A stretch of 64,000 bases of DNA from the NCBI RefSeq assembly GCF_018138385.1, contig NZ_JAGSIE010000016.1, positions 1 to 64,000 of the forward strand. The letters run 5' to 3'. The translations under genes and the position numbers were made by a program. Within the stretch, counting starts at the first letter, position 1, and each line of letters opens with the position of its first letter. Shown piece after piece: positions 1 through 8,834 of the stretch. The notes under the pieces are model-generated. The model searched no databases. It had not been told where the DNA came from and saw nothing but the letters and a program-made list of their open reading frames with translations. The DNA is from Allobacillus saliphilus (GTDB lineage Bacteria; Bacillota; Bacilli; Bacillales; Alkalibacillaceae).

Positions 1-351
1 TGGAGTGTTGATACGAAGTATCAAGTCGAACGAATTAACCAGCTCATAAGAGGGTGGGTTAATTATTTTAAGATAGGTTACATGAAGAATGTTCTTAAAC
101 GAATCGACTCCCACACAAGAATGCGTCTAAGAATGTGTATTTGGACGAAATGGAAAACACCAAAGAACCGAAGAAAGAATCTGATTAAACTGGGTATGAG
201 CAAATATAATGCCTACATGAATAGCTATACGAGTAAGGGTGCAGTCCGCATCGCTTATTCGTGGATTCTTACTTCTACTATGACAGATAAAAGATTAGCC
301 GGGTTTGGGCTATTCTCCGGTGTACAACACTATATGAAATTACATGCCTAA
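1..351 (+). CDS. ltrA: group II intron reverse transcriptase/maturase, C-terminal fragment
   Basis: The frame is open from base 1, so only the last 116 residues are visible and the start lies upstream of the window. The segment matches the thumb/maturase end of intron-encoded proteins: a RGWVNYF motif typical of the GIIM maturase domain, then a basic RMCIWTKWKTPKNRRK region, and an ending of the LTSTMTDKRL type. The maturase helps the intron fold, splice and retrotranspose. No HNH endonuclease is visible after the maturase region, as in bacterial introns lacking an En domain. The stop is followed at once by domain V, the usual arrangement. Whether the upstream part is intact cannot be judged. 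Confidence 0.85.
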   Translation, partial: WSVDTKYQVERINQLIRGWVNYFKIGYMKNVLKRIDSHTRMRLRMCIWTKWKTPKNRRKNLIKLGMSKYNAYMNSYTSKGAVRIAYSWILTSTMTDKRLAGFGLFSGVQHYMKLHA

Positions 352-432
352 TATAAAATTGAACCGCCGTATACGGAACCGTACGTACGGTGGTGTGAGA
401 GGTCGGAGGTTAACTACCTCCTCCTACTCGAT
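1..432 (+). mobile_element. 3' end of a group II intron (truncated by the window edge)
   Basis: This stretch holds the C-terminus of an intron-encoded reverse transcriptase/maturase, then the structured intron 3' end. At 364-393 the sequence folds like domain V: an outer stem CCGCCGTA/TACGGTGG, an inner stem TACG/CGTA capped by GAAC, and a two-base CG bulge on the 3' side. A domain VI-like hairpin (GGAGGT/ACCTCC) follows at about 404-423, and the intron probably ends near 432 in CTACTCGAT. The 5' part lies outside the window. The 3' boundary is an inference from group II intron architecture. Confidence 0.8.
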
Positions 433-450
433 TTGTGATTGCAGAAAGTG

Positions 451-762
451 CGTCTCGACGCACTTTTCATGTATCCGGCAGCGGATTTGGTCGTTGAGAA
501 CTCGTCTCGATGCACTTTTCACGTATCCGGTAGTCCATTCGGTCGTCGAGAAGCCGTCTCATTGCACTTTTCACGTATCCGGTAGTCCATTCGGTCGTCG
601 AGAAGCCGTCTCGATGCACTTTTCATGTATCCGGTAGTCCATTCGGTCGTCGAGAATCCGTCTCGATGCACTTTTCACGTATCCGGTAGTCCATTCGGTC
701 GTTGAGAGCTCGTCTCGAAACACTTTTCAACTATCCAACAGTCCATTCGATCGTCGAGATCG
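451..762. repeat. tandem array of six 52-bp units
   Basis: Units begin at 451, 503, 555, 607, 659 and 711, exactly 52 bp apart. Each starts cgtctcg, followed by cacttttca, tatcc, gtccattcg and tcgtcgaga or variants. The end of one unit (TCGAGA) and the start of the next (TCTCGA) form a hairpin of 6-8 bp across each junction, with a 5-base loop whose sequence varies. The array fills the gap between the intron end and the stop codon of the flavoprotein gene at 767. There are no spacers, so it is not a CRISPR. The remaining bases between 352 and 450 are intron tail plus a small hairpin (445-467). Confidence 0.95.
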
Positions 763-766
763 TGTA

Positions 767-2032
767 TCAACGACTTAGCGCATGTTCCGCAGCATTCATC
801 CCAGCAACATGGCCGGTTGAAAAGGCTGCGGTTATATTAAATCCACCTGTGTAGCCGTGAATATCTAAAATCTCTCCACAAAAATAGAGCCCGTCCATAA
901 ATTTCGAAGCCATTTGATTCGGAACAATTTCTTTTAACGAAACGCCGCCACCGGTAATGAATGCTTTTTCGATGGAAAGTGTCCCGTTCACTTTTATCTG
1001 AAAATGCTTGAGTTCTTGCGCTAACTCCATAACTTTTTTCTTTTCCAGATGGTGATAGGTCGTATCCGGATTCAAAGCGATCCGGTCTAAAATAAATAAT
1101 AAAAATCGTTCTGGTAATAACGGTTTCCAAACAGATTTAACAGCTTTGTTCGGTGATTCTTTTGCCATTTTTGTTAGTCGATCAAGGAGTTGGTTTTCAT
1201 GTTCATCAGGGAAACTATCAATCTCAACAATCAATTCATCGACCTCAAATTTTTTCAAAGCTTTAACGACGAATTGACTTAATCGTAAAGCTGCTGGTCC
1301 AGAGATGCCTTGATGGGTAAAAAGAAGGTCCCAACGATGTGTTTTAATTGGTTTTCCATTTGGCTTTAAGGCAGTGATTGCGACATCTCTCAAGGAAATA
1401 CCCTGTAAAGTACGATTGCGGATAAATGGTTCCTTAGAAGTCATAGGAACTTCTGTCGGATACAATTCGGTAATCGTATGTCCGGCTGTTTTGGCCCATG
1501 CATAGCCATCGCCTTCACTTCCGGTTTTCGGAACAGATTTTCCGCCGGCCGCAATAATGACAGATTTCGTTGCTACTTTTTCTTTTCCTGGTAAAATAAT
1601 CTCGTGGAGCTCATTTCCATAATGAATCGCTTCGACGCGTGTGTTCAATCGTTTCTCTACATGATGACGATCCAATTCACGCAACAACGTTTGCACGACT
1701 GTTTGGGCGGAATCACTGACGGGAAACATGCGTCCTTTATCTTCTTCTTTCAATGCGACGCCAAGGTTTTCAAAAAAGTCGATGATTGCTTGATTGTCGA
1801 AAATTGAAAACGCACTATATAAAAAAAGTCCATTTCCGGGAATATGGTCGATGAGTTCTTTATCAGGAAGCACATTCGTCACGTTACAGCGACCGCCGCC
1901 ACTGATGGCCAGCTTTCTTCCGAGTTTGCTTCCTTTTTCAATAATTAGGGTATTTGCGCCATTTTTCGCAGCAGTATGGGCTGCCATCAACCCAGATGGT
2001 CCACCGCCAATGACGACGACATCATATGTCAA
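767..2032 (-). CDS. ytfP: HI0933/YtfP-family FAD-dependent oxidoreductase
   Basis: A 421-residue protein with an N-terminal Rossmann FAD-binding site (GGGPSG, residues 9-14) and, near the C-terminus, the family motif FCGEILDIHGYTGGFN that closes the FAD site. Length and motifs fit the HI0933-like flavoprotein family (B. subtilis YtfP, often labelled aminoacetone oxidase family). The physiological substrate is not established. The start codon is TTG at 2032, preceded by an AAAGG ribosome site. The gene runs towards the 52-bp array, whose last unit ends four bases after the stop on this strand. It is divergent from the flippase gene at 2123. Confidence 0.85.
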   Translation of the reverse strand: MTYDVVVIGGGPSGLMAAHTAAKNGANTLIIEKGSKLGRKLAISGGGRCNVTNVLPDKELIDHIPGNGLFLYSAFSIFDNQAIIDFFENLGVALKEEDKGRMFPVSDSAQTVVQTLLRELDRHHVEKRLNTRVEAIHYGNELHEIILPGKEKVATKSVIIAAGGKSVPKTGSEGDGYAWAKTAGHTITELYPTEVPMTSKEPFIRNRTLQGISLRDVAITALKPNGKPIKTHRWDLLFTHQGISGPAALRLSQFVVKALKKFEVDELIVEIDSFPDEHENQLLDRLTKMAKESPNKAVKSVWKPLLPERFLLFILDRIALNPDTTYHHLEKKKVMELAQELKHFQIKVNGTLSIEKAFITGGGVSLKEIVPNQMASKFMDGLYFCGEILDIHGYTGGFNITAAFSTGHVAGMNAAEHALSR

Positions 2033-2122
2033 ATTGGTTCAAGCCTTTCTTTTTGTAATGTTATCTTAAATAGTATGATAAAATAAAACTGTTACAATGA
2101 ACAATAATTTGTAGGTGAAATT

Positions 2123-3745
2123 ATGTCGAAACCAAATATATTACGGGGCACCATGATGTTAACGAGTGCCAATTTTTTGTCGAAAATCCTGGGAGTCATA
2201 TACGTGATCCCTTTTTACATGCTCGTCGGTGATGTTGGCGGGACATTATTTAATTACGGATACATACCATACATGATTTTTATCAGTATATCGACGATGG
2301 GGATTCCCCTTGCAATGTCGAAGTTTGTATCGAAGTATCATGCGCTTGGCGATTATGCAACGAAAGAAGCGATGTATCGAACAGGTCTCACCATAATGAT
2401 TGGGACTGGTTTTTTTGCGTTTGCGCTCATGTTTTTAAGTGCAGATTGGTTAGCGGGAATCATTATACCAAATGAGGAATTTGCGAATTCACAGGATGAT
2501 GTTGCTTTTGTCATTCAAATGGTCAGTTTTGCTTTGTTGGTCATTCCTGCCATGAGTATAACCCGTGGATATTTTCAAGGCCATAACTCGATGGGGCCGA
2601 CAGCGGTGTCCGTCGTCGTAGAGCAAATTGCACGAATCATTTTCCTTTTAGGTGCCACATATATTGTAATTAAAGTTATGAATGGTTCACTGACAACAGC
2701 TGTTGGGATGGCGACCTTCTCTGCTTTAATCGGTGCGATTGCTTCGAGTATTGTACTTCTATGGTTTTATCGAAAACGAAAACCGCTGATTGATCGAGAG
2801 CTGGAAAATACTCCAATTGAACCGTCGATTTCGAAAAAGAAAATGGTTCTTGAGTTATTATCCTATGCTGGTCCTTTCGTATTAGTGGGTGTCGCAATCC
2901 CACTTTATCAATTAATTGACACGCTTACGTTTAACCGAGCGATGGCAGTAGCAGGCCTAGGCGATGTATCTGAACAATTTTTGTCAGTAATCTCTCTTTA
3001 TGGACACAAAATAGTTGTTATACCGATTACCATTGCAACCGGTCTTGCTTTGGCATCCTTGCCTGCGGTAACACAAGCATTTACGCAAAATGATGCCAAT
3101 ACGTACCACAAATATTTACAGCAAACGGTTTTGACTGTCTTTTTATTCATTTTTCCGGCAGTTGTCGGCATTATGGTATTGGCGGAGCCGTTATATGGAA
3201 CATTTTATTCACCAGAAGCGGCTCAAGATTTTGCTGCACCGCTGTTGGCCTATTATGCACCGGCAGCATTATTTTTCGGTTTATTTACAGTAACAGCGTC
3301 TATTTTACAAGGGATTAATCGTCAAAACTTTACTGTTGTTAGTTTGTTAACTGGATTGGTAATTAAGGGGAGTGCCAACGTACCGATGATCATTTGGCTC
3401 GGCCCAGAAGGTGCAGTGTTTGCGACCATATTGGCGGCACTTGCAGCTAGTAGTTTGAACTTATGGAAAATCCAACGAGTTACCCAGTTTAATCATAAAA
3501 AAATGTTTAAGAAAATTTTGCTCATCGTCATCTTAAGTGCCATCATGGCGTTAATCGTATTCCTTGTAAATTACACGATTGGATTTGTGTTTGGTCCAGA
3601 AGCTACAAAATTGAAGCATGTCACTCAGCTTCTTGTATCCGTCGTCATTGGTATGTACGCCTACTTCTGGATGGCTTATAAAACAACGTTGCTTGAACGT
3701 TTGCTAGGTACGAAAGTTAAGCGTTTCTCGAAATTTTTCATTTAG
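2123..3745 (+). CDS. murJ: lipid II flippase, MurJ/YtgP type
   Basis: A 540-residue polytopic membrane protein of the MVF/polysaccharide biosynthesis superfamily, close in length to B. subtilis YtgP (MurJ), with about 14 predicted hydrophobic segments. The N-terminal RGTMMLTSANFLSKILG and GYFQGH motifs are typical of this group (MurJ and SpoVB-like proteins). The family member YtgP moves lipid II across the cytoplasmic membrane for peptidoglycan synthesis. Start is ATG at 2123 after TAGGTGAAATT. A pseudouridine synthase gene follows after 8 bp, so the two are probably co-transcribed. A SpoVB-like role cannot be fully excluded, but gene order favours YtgP. Confidence 0.85.
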   Translation: MSKPNILRGTMMLTSANFLSKILGVIYVIPFYMLVGDVGGTLFNYGYIPYMIFISISTMGIPLAMSKFVSKYHALGDYATKEAMYRTGLTIMIGTGFFAFALMFLSADWLAGIIIPNEEFANSQDDVAFVIQMVSFALLVIPAMSITRGYFQGHNSMGPTAVSVVVEQIARIIFLLGATYIVIKVMNGSLTTAVGMATFSALIGAIASSIVLLWFYRKRKPLIDRELENTPIEPSISKKKMVLELLSYAGPFVLVGVAIPLYQLIDTLTFNRAMAVAGLGDVSEQFLSVISLYGHKIVVIPITIATGLALASLPAVTQAFTQNDANTYHKYLQQTVLTVFLFIFPAVVGIMVLAEPLYGTFYSPEAAQDFAAPLLAYYAPAALFFGLFTVTASILQGINRQNFTVVSLLTGLVIKGSANVPMIIWLGPEGAVFATILAALAASSLNLWKIQRVTQFNHKKMFKKILLIVILSAIMALIVFLVNYTIGFVFGPEATKLKHVTQLLVSVVIGMYAYFWMAYKTTLLERLLGTKVKRFSKFFI

Positions 3746-3753
3746 GAGAATGT

Positions 3754-4467
3754 ATGATGCGTTTGGATAAGTTACTGGCGAATCAAGGTTTTGGATCTCG
3801 AAAAGATGTAAAAAAGTTAGCCAAAAAGGGCCAGGTTTTACTGGATGGTAAGCCTGTCAAAGACCTTGCGACCCATGTCAATCCGTATACAGCTGATTTA
3901 GTCGTTGGTGGTAAGGCGGTACACTATCAAAAATATGTTTATTTAATGTTGAATAAGCCAGCAGGTGTGATTTCAGCAACAGAGGATGTGAAAGAAAAAT
4001 GTGTGACCGATTTGATTGGTGATGAGTTTAAACCTTATCATTTATTTCCAGTCGGTCGGTTAGATAAAAATACGACGGGTTTATTGCTGTTAACGAATGA
4101 CGGGCAATTAGCCCATCAACTGACTTCACCGAATTATCAGGCTGAAAAAGTATATGAGGCTGATATTCTCGGTAAAGTGACGGAAGAAGACGTAAAGGCA
4201 TTTGAACAAGGCGTAACTCTCGATGATGGTTATGTGACGAAACCGGCAAAGCTTTCGATCATTCGTTCCTTTGATGAGCGTTCTTATATTGAGGTTTCTG
4301 TAATTGAAGGTAAATTTCATCAAATTAAGCGAATGTTCCTTGCAGTAGGCAAAAAAGTGCTTCACCTTCATCGTAGGTCAATGAAAGGGTTGGAGCTTGA
4401 TACATCGTTAACACCGGGTGCCTACCGTGAGTTATCTGAAGAAGAATTAGATTTACTGAGAAGTTAA
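3754..4467 (+). CDS. RsuA/RluB-family 16S/23S rRNA pseudouridine synthase
   Basis: A 237-residue protein with an N-terminal S4 RNA-binding domain (about residues 1-60) and a pseudouridine synthase domain. The catalytic aspartate is D104 in GRLDKNTTGLLLLTNDG, and a second family motif, FHQIKRMF, lies near residue 190. It should isomerise a uridine in ribosomal RNA; the size matches the RsuA-like subgroup (16S position 516), but the target base is inferred only. It sits 8 bp after murJ with an AGGAG site. Two adjacent ATG codons (3754, 3757) are possible starts. Confidence 0.85.
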   Translation: MMRLDKLLANQGFGSRKDVKKLAKKGQVLLDGKPVKDLATHVNPYTADLVVGGKAVHYQKYVYLMLNKPAGVISATEDVKEKCVTDLIGDEFKPYHLFPVGRLDKNTTGLLLLTNDGQLAHQLTSPNYQAEKVYEADILGKVTEEDVKAFEQGVTLDDGYVTKPAKLSIIRSFDERSYIEVSVIEGKFHQIKRMFLAVGKKVLHLHRRSMKGLELDTSLTPGAYRELSEEELDLLRS

Positions 4468-4542
4468 AATAAAGATGATTTTTGTCGGAGTTTGTAGTAA
4501 AATAATCTTAATATTCTAATAAAAATGGAAAGAGAGTGACGA

Positions 4543-5157
4543 ATGTTGCCAGAAGACCCCCATTATTTTATTGGATTTCCTGTATCAGCGCTTGTAGAAG
4601 AACAGTTAGAAAAATGGCAGGAGATCCTTTCACCGTATGTGAACTACCGGAAATGGTTAAACCCAGAGGATTTTCATATTACGCTCAAGTTTTTAGGGAG
4701 TGTCAGTGACGAACAGTTGTGGCAAGTAAAAGAGCGTTTGGCGAATATATCGATCCCTCATGACCTTATGTTACATATTACCGGAGTGAATTTTTTCGGA
4801 AAAGAAGACCAACCACGTGTCATGTATGCTGATATAGCGCACACTGAATCGCTGCTCGCGTTACAGAAAGTCGTTGAGCAAGAGATGGTGTCGATTGGGT
4901 TTGATGTCGAGCGTCGTCCGTACCGGCCACATATTACACTCGCTAAAAAGTGGCTCAAGGATAAGAAATACTTTTCAGCTGATCGTTTAACCGAAAAGCT
5001 TGATATGGAGAAGTCGATTGATTTTCCAGTAAATCAATTGATTTTGTATACCGTCAAACGAGGACAAAACAACAAAAGCTATGAACCGGTGGCTGTTTAT
5101 CCAGATTTGAACATAGTAAATAAAACATGGGATGAAGAAGATGGGGCAATTAATTAA
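4543..5157 (+). CDS. thpR: RNA 2',3'-cyclic phosphodiesterase (LigT/ThpR family)
   Basis: A 204-residue member of the 2H phosphoesterase family. The two catalytic HxT motifs are HITLKF (H45, T47) and HITLAK (H130, T132), with the usual spacing. These enzymes hydrolyse 2',3'-cyclic phosphate ends to 2'-phosphates; B. subtilis YtlP is the positional equivalent. Start is ATG at 4543 with a weak AGAGAGTGA ribosome site. The 3' end overlaps the next gene in another frame, which suggests translational coupling within a ytlP-ytlQ-ytlR-like unit. Confidence 0.88.
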   Translation: MLPEDPHYFIGFPVSALVEEQLEKWQEILSPYVNYRKWLNPEDFHITLKFLGSVSDEQLWQVKERLANISIPHDLMLHITGVNFFGKEDQPRVMYADIAHTESLLALQKVVEQEMVSIGFDVERRPYRPHITLAKKWLKDKKYFSADRLTEKLDMEKSIDFPVNQLILYTVKRGQNNKSYEPVAVYPDLNIVNKTWDEEDGAIN

Positions 5158-6052
5158 ACTTCAAGATCATATATCACGGTATGAGACAGATATGTTTCAT
5201 TACCCTGGCCAATTTATTCGATTGAAAAATGATCGATACAATCGTTTGAAAGAACAGTGGCAGGAACAATTAGCAGAACAGTTGGTTGTTGATGAAGTGG
5301 AAACTTCTGAGAATAAACCCTTTTTTCGAAAATTGTTGTCTCAAAAAGAAGAGACAGAAGAGCAGGAACCAACTGTTGAGTTGCCTGAGACAGAAGAAGC
5401 GTTGAAGCAATGGTTTTTGGATCAATTAATGGATTTCCAATTACGGTGGGCATCAGGAACAATAAAAGAAATTTCTTATCCTGACGCTTCGCTTCGAAAA
5501 AATGAACAACTAAAATACTTTTTACAACGATTCCCAGATAGTTACTTGTTAATGTACCAACCGTTGTTTTTGATTAAAAAAGCTTTGATTGAAGGCGGCA
5601 TTTTGTTAATAACTCCGCTAGAAATAGTATGTATTTCCTTTTTAGATTCAGAAGATTCTTCTGTCATTTATGAACCAATAGATGAACGAAGATGGTTGAA
5701 GAAAACGGAAAAGATGGAGCAAACGATCCTAAATCCGATGCTTCAATTAAATCGGATTGAAAAGACGGTCAAAAGTCTATTAGACTATCATGACATCCAA
5801 TTTCCAGTCAAAAAAACATTGATCGCCAAGAATGCTTCTATCCATTCCATTCAAGCTCATCTAAACACAGATTTCATTGATAAGCATGTCTATGATCAAT
5901 GGTTTACTAAACATCGCTCTGGAAGAACGCCATTAAAATACCAACAATTAAAAGTTGCAGAAGCATTGCTTTCCCACACACAAACGACGTCATTCAACCG
6001 GCCAGAGTGGGACGAGGCGGATAATGATTTTATGCAGCAACCGGGAGACTGA
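5141..6052 (+). CDS. conserved hypothetical protein, YtlQ-like by position
   Basis: About 303 residues with no domain recognised with certainty. The protein is soluble-looking, with an acidic, glutamate-rich segment around residues 55-85 and no signal peptide or membrane span. It lies between the ThpR gene, which it overlaps, and the lipid kinase gene three bases downstream, exactly where ytlQ sits in B. subtilis. Two in-frame starts exist, ATG at 5132 and ATG at 5141. Neither has a strong ribosome site; 5141 gives the N-terminus MGQLIKLQDH and is preferred. Function unknown. Confidence 0.7.
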   Translation: MGQLIKLQDHISRYETDMFHYPGQFIRLKNDRYNRLKEQWQEQLAEQLVVDEVETSENKPFFRKLLSQKEETEEQEPTVELPETEEALKQWFLDQLMDFQLRWASGTIKEISYPDASLRKNEQLKYFLQRFPDSYLLMYQPLFLIKKALIEGGILLITPLEIVCISFLDSEDSSVIYEPIDERRWLKKTEKMEQTILNPMLQLNRIEKTVKSLLDYHDIQFPVKKTLIAKNASIHSIQAHLNTDFIDKHVYDQWFTKHRSGRTPLKYQQLKVAEALLSHTQTTSFNRPEWDEADNDFMQQPGD

Positions 6053-6055
6053 TCA

Positions 6056-6985
6056 ATGCATGTATTTATAATTAATCCGACGGCTGGCAAAGGAAAAGGG
6101 CAAAAGATTGTTGAAGAATTCTTAACAGAGCATCCGCAGTTGAAAAAAAGTTGTAAAACCTTCCATACAAAATATGAAGGTCATGCAACTTCATTAGCTG
6201 AGCAAATCGCGGCGATGCATCATGAACGAATGAAACAAATAATTGTCGTAGGAGGGGATGGAACGTTTTATGAGGTGTTAAACGGGCTAAAGGATTATCC
6301 GACTATCCCTTTAGCTTTTGTCCCAGTTGGCTCTGGTAACGACCTTGCCAGAGGATTGGAAACACCGTTGAACCCTAAACGCCAACTCAACGCATTGTTT
6401 TCTAGGATGAAAGGAAAACCTTATTGGTTTGGTACTTATCGAACAGATTTAGCGGCGAAGAATAGATTAAAACTTTTTGCTTCTACAATAGGCTTTGGGT
6501 TTGATGCGGAAATTACTGAACGAGTGAATGCATCACGTTATAAACGGTTATTAAATAAGCTGCACTTATCATTTTTAATTTATATCATTGGTATTTTAGC
6601 AACATTAATTTCCTTTCAACCAAAGACGTTTGAAGCAATAATTGATAAGAAGACCTACCGATTCGAAAATGTTTGGTTGATCACTTTGAGTAACCATCCT
6701 TACTTCGGTGGAGGCATGAAAATTGCTCCAAAAGCAAAGAACAATCAACACCATTTCTCTATAACGGTTGTACATAATATTTCTAAAATCAAATTATTGT
6801 TCTTATTTCTATCGATCTTTGTCGGAAAACATACAACGTTTAAAGAAGTAGAAGAACTGACCGGTTCACGGATTGAAATTAATTCGAGAAAAGAATTATC
6901 CTATCAAGCAGATGGCGTTACAGGGCGCTGCTATCGGTGTTTAATCGAAAAAGAGGATCGTTCAAGAATGATAAAAAGAAAATAA
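6056..6985 (+). CDS. diacylglycerol kinase-family lipid kinase (YtlR-like)
   Basis: A 309-residue protein with the DAGK catalytic signature: GGDGT at residues 66-70 and PVGSGND at 90-96. These bind ATP and magnesium in diacylglycerol, sphingosine and YegS-type kinases. A C-terminal beta-rich domain follows, as in the soluble bacterial DgkB/YegS fold. The exact lipid substrate is unknown. It is the third gene of the thpR unit, with a GGGAG ribosome site that overlaps the end of the previous gene. B. subtilis YtlR is the positional equivalent. Confidence 0.85.
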   Translation: MHVFIINPTAGKGKGQKIVEEFLTEHPQLKKSCKTFHTKYEGHATSLAEQIAAMHHERMKQIIVVGGDGTFYEVLNGLKDYPTIPLAFVPVGSGNDLARGLETPLNPKRQLNALFSRMKGKPYWFGTYRTDLAAKNRLKLFASTIGFGFDAEITERVNASRYKRLLNKLHLSFLIYIIGILATLISFQPKTFEAIIDKKTYRFENVWLITLSNHPYFGGGMKIAPKAKNNQHHFSITVVHNISKIKLLFLFLSIFVGKHTTFKEVEELTGSRIEINSRKELSYQADGVTGRCYRCLIEKEDRSRMIKRK

Positions 6986-7153
6986 AGTTTTAATTATCCC
7001 TTGAAATGTTTGTCGATAATGCGTTAATCTAATTAGGCAGATAAAAATAAATCGACAACTTATGACGTAATCTTTAGGTCGGGGGATTATCCGTGTCCCT
7101 GGACTTTTTCAATTTTTACTAGATAAATAGATTGAAGGACGAAAAGTGGTGAA

Positions 7154-7951
7154 ATGATGGAACAAATTCTCGGTTCTGACTGGTTGATTTCTCCCGCTGG
7201 AGGAACATCAGGCGAGGCCTTTATTGCCGAAAAAGAGAATAATAAGCTGTTTTTGAAGCGAAATTCAAATCCGTTTATCGCAATTTTATCCGCAGAAGGT
7301 ATTGTGCCAAAACTCATGTGGACAAAAAGATTGTCAAACGGTGATGTGATAACAGCACAAAAGTGGATGGAAGGTCGCGAGCTCACTCGTCCGGAAATGC
7401 AAAATGAAGAGGTTGTTGGTTTATTGAGTAAGATTCACCATTCGAGTGAAATACTAGATTTATTTATGCGAATGGGGAAAAAACCGGTAAGTCCATCAGC
7501 ATACTTAATACAGTTAATGAATAAGTGCAAAAAGCATGGCATGGTGGAAAATGAATCAATCTCTCAAGCAACGAGATACTTATCACGTTACGCTCACGAA
7601 ATTGACACTGAAAAGAAAGTTGTTTGTCATTCAGATATGTTCCATGAAAATTGGCTTAAAGGAGAAGACGACCACCTTTACTTAATTGATTGGGACCAAG
7701 CAATCATCGCTGACCCAGCACTCGACTTGAGTATGTTTTTGAGGGTGTATGTTCCGAGAAATCAGTGGAATGAATGGCTACAGCTATATGGCTTGGAAGA
7801 AACCAATGACTTGCTAGCACGCATGAACTGGTACTTAGTTGCCCAAACAATTTCATATATCCTTTGGCATATTGATCGAAAAGAAACAGAAAAAGTTAAT
7901 CAGTGGATGCAATTTTTACAGGAACAGCAATTTATCTATCGAAAATATTAA
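7154..7951 (+). CDS. ytmP: aminoglycoside/choline-kinase-like phosphotransferase (YtmP-like)
   Basis: A 265-residue protein of the APH/choline kinase fold. The Brenner box lies at 159-166 (H159, D161, N166) and the magnesium-binding LIDWDQA at 177-183. The small-molecule substrate is unknown; nothing suggests true aminoglycoside resistance. Gene order ytmP-trmB-ytnP is the same as in B. subtilis. ATG codons at 7154 and 7157 share a weak GTGGTGAA ribosome site. A strong terminator starts directly after the stop, so trmB is probably transcribed separately here. Confidence 0.82.
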   Translation: MMEQILGSDWLISPAGGTSGEAFIAEKENNKLFLKRNSNPFIAILSAEGIVPKLMWTKRLSNGDVITAQKWMEGRELTRPEMQNEEVVGLLSKIHHSSEILDLFMRMGKKPVSPSAYLIQLMNKCKKHGMVENESISQATRYLSRYAHEIDTEKKVVCHSDMFHENWLKGEDDHLYLIDWDQAIIADPALDLSMFLRVYVPRNQWNEWLQLYGLEETNDLLARMNWYLVAQTISYILWHIDRKETEKVNQWMQFLQEQQFIYRKY

Positions 7952-7987
7952 AAATGTCTATGAGTCTATTGAGCTCGTAGACATTTT
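7952..7987 (+). terminator. rho-independent terminator after ytmP
   Basis: AAATGTCTA/TAGACATTT with an inner GAG/CTC pairing, closing in six T residues. It begins right after the stop codon. Confidence 0.85.
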
Positions 7988-7997
7988 TTGTTGATGG

Positions 7998-8101
7998 AGG
8001 TTATATGAACAGTTGGCTAGCGCTTATCGGCAGTCAGCCAGCATTTATCTTCAGTTAGGTAGCGCTTATCAGCAGTCAGCAGCAATCCATCCGCAGTCAA
8101 A
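7998..8101. repeat. degenerate tandem array, 21-bp period
   Basis: Four 21-bp units at 8018-8038, 8039-8059, 8060-8080 and 8081-8101, plus a weaker partial copy at 7998-8017. Units share the pattern agcgcttatc-N-gcagtcagc. Units 1 and 3 are nearly identical, while 2 and 4 are diverged. The array lies directly after the ytmP terminator and about 70 bp before trmB. Confidence 0.8.
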
Positions 8102-8174
8102 ACCTAACTAAATCTACCAAATTATCTTTCTCTTTCAAAAGCATAATGATAAGATAGCAGTTGAGGTGAAAGAG

Positions 8175-8819
8175 ATGAGAGTTCGAAATAAGCCCTGGGC
8201 AGAAGATTATATTAAGCAACATGATGGTATCGTAGTCCTCGATCCTTCTCAAAATAAAGGAAAATGGAAACGAGTGTTTTCACATACGAATCGACCTGTT
8301 CACTTAGAAATTGGAAGTGGACGTGGTGGATTTATTCAAGGTATGGGAGCTAAAAACCCAGATATTAATTTTATCGGAATGGAAGTTCAGAAGAATGTCG
8401 TCGTGTCAGCCATTGATCGGGTTAAAGAAGCTGATGTTGAAAATGTTCGACTCCTTCATGAAAATGCCGATCATCTAAGTGATATTTTTGAAGAAAATGA
8501 ATTAGAAACAATTTATCTCAATTTTTCAGATCCATGGCCGAAGAACCGCCATGAAAAAAGACGGTTGACGCATCAATCATTTCTGTCACAGTATCAACGG
8601 ATTTTAAAGCCGGACGGGAAGATTGTTATGAAAACTGATAATCAGCATCTTTTTGAATATTCGCTTGTCAGTTTCTCACAGTTTGGCTTAAGGTTAGAAG
8701 AAGTCACCTTGGATTTGCATGCAACAGAAGACCCTACAAATGTGATGACAGAGTATGAAGAGAAATTTACGAATAAAGGTCAACCAATTTATCGTTGTAT
8801 CATTAGTAATCATAAATAG
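8175..8819 (+). CDS. trmB: tRNA (guanine-N7-)-methyltransferase
   Basis: A 214-residue SAM-dependent methyltransferase that makes m7G46 in tRNA. It shows the N-terminal RNKPW motif, the SAM-binding EIGSGRGGF (about 45-53) and the TrmB signature NFSDPWPKNRHEKRRL around 116-131. The frame extends upstream to GTG at 8166, but AGGTGA at 8164-8169 is the natural ribosome site for ATG at 8175, and the family begins MRxRNKPW. The lactonase-like gene starts 15 bp after the stop. Confidence 0.93.
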   Translation: MRVRNKPWAEDYIKQHDGIVVLDPSQNKGKWKRVFSHTNRPVHLEIGSGRGGFIQGMGAKNPDINFIGMEVQKNVVVSAIDRVKEADVENVRLLHENADHLSDIFEENELETIYLNFSDPWPKNRHEKRRLTHQSFLSQYQRILKPDGKIVMKTDNQHLFEYSLVSFSQFGLRLEEVTLDLHATEDPTNVMTEYEEKFTNKGQPIYRCIISNHK

Positions 8820-8834
8820 GGAGTGAATCCAAAG

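Noticed and set aside
344-637. 97-codon open frame across the intron tail and the 52-bp repeats
   Set aside because: It has no ribosome site and encodes only repeat translation; 52 is not a multiple of three, so no protein repeat is maintained.
451-762. CRISPR array
   Set aside because: Units are contiguous and similar along their whole length, with no unique spacers and no cas genes nearby.
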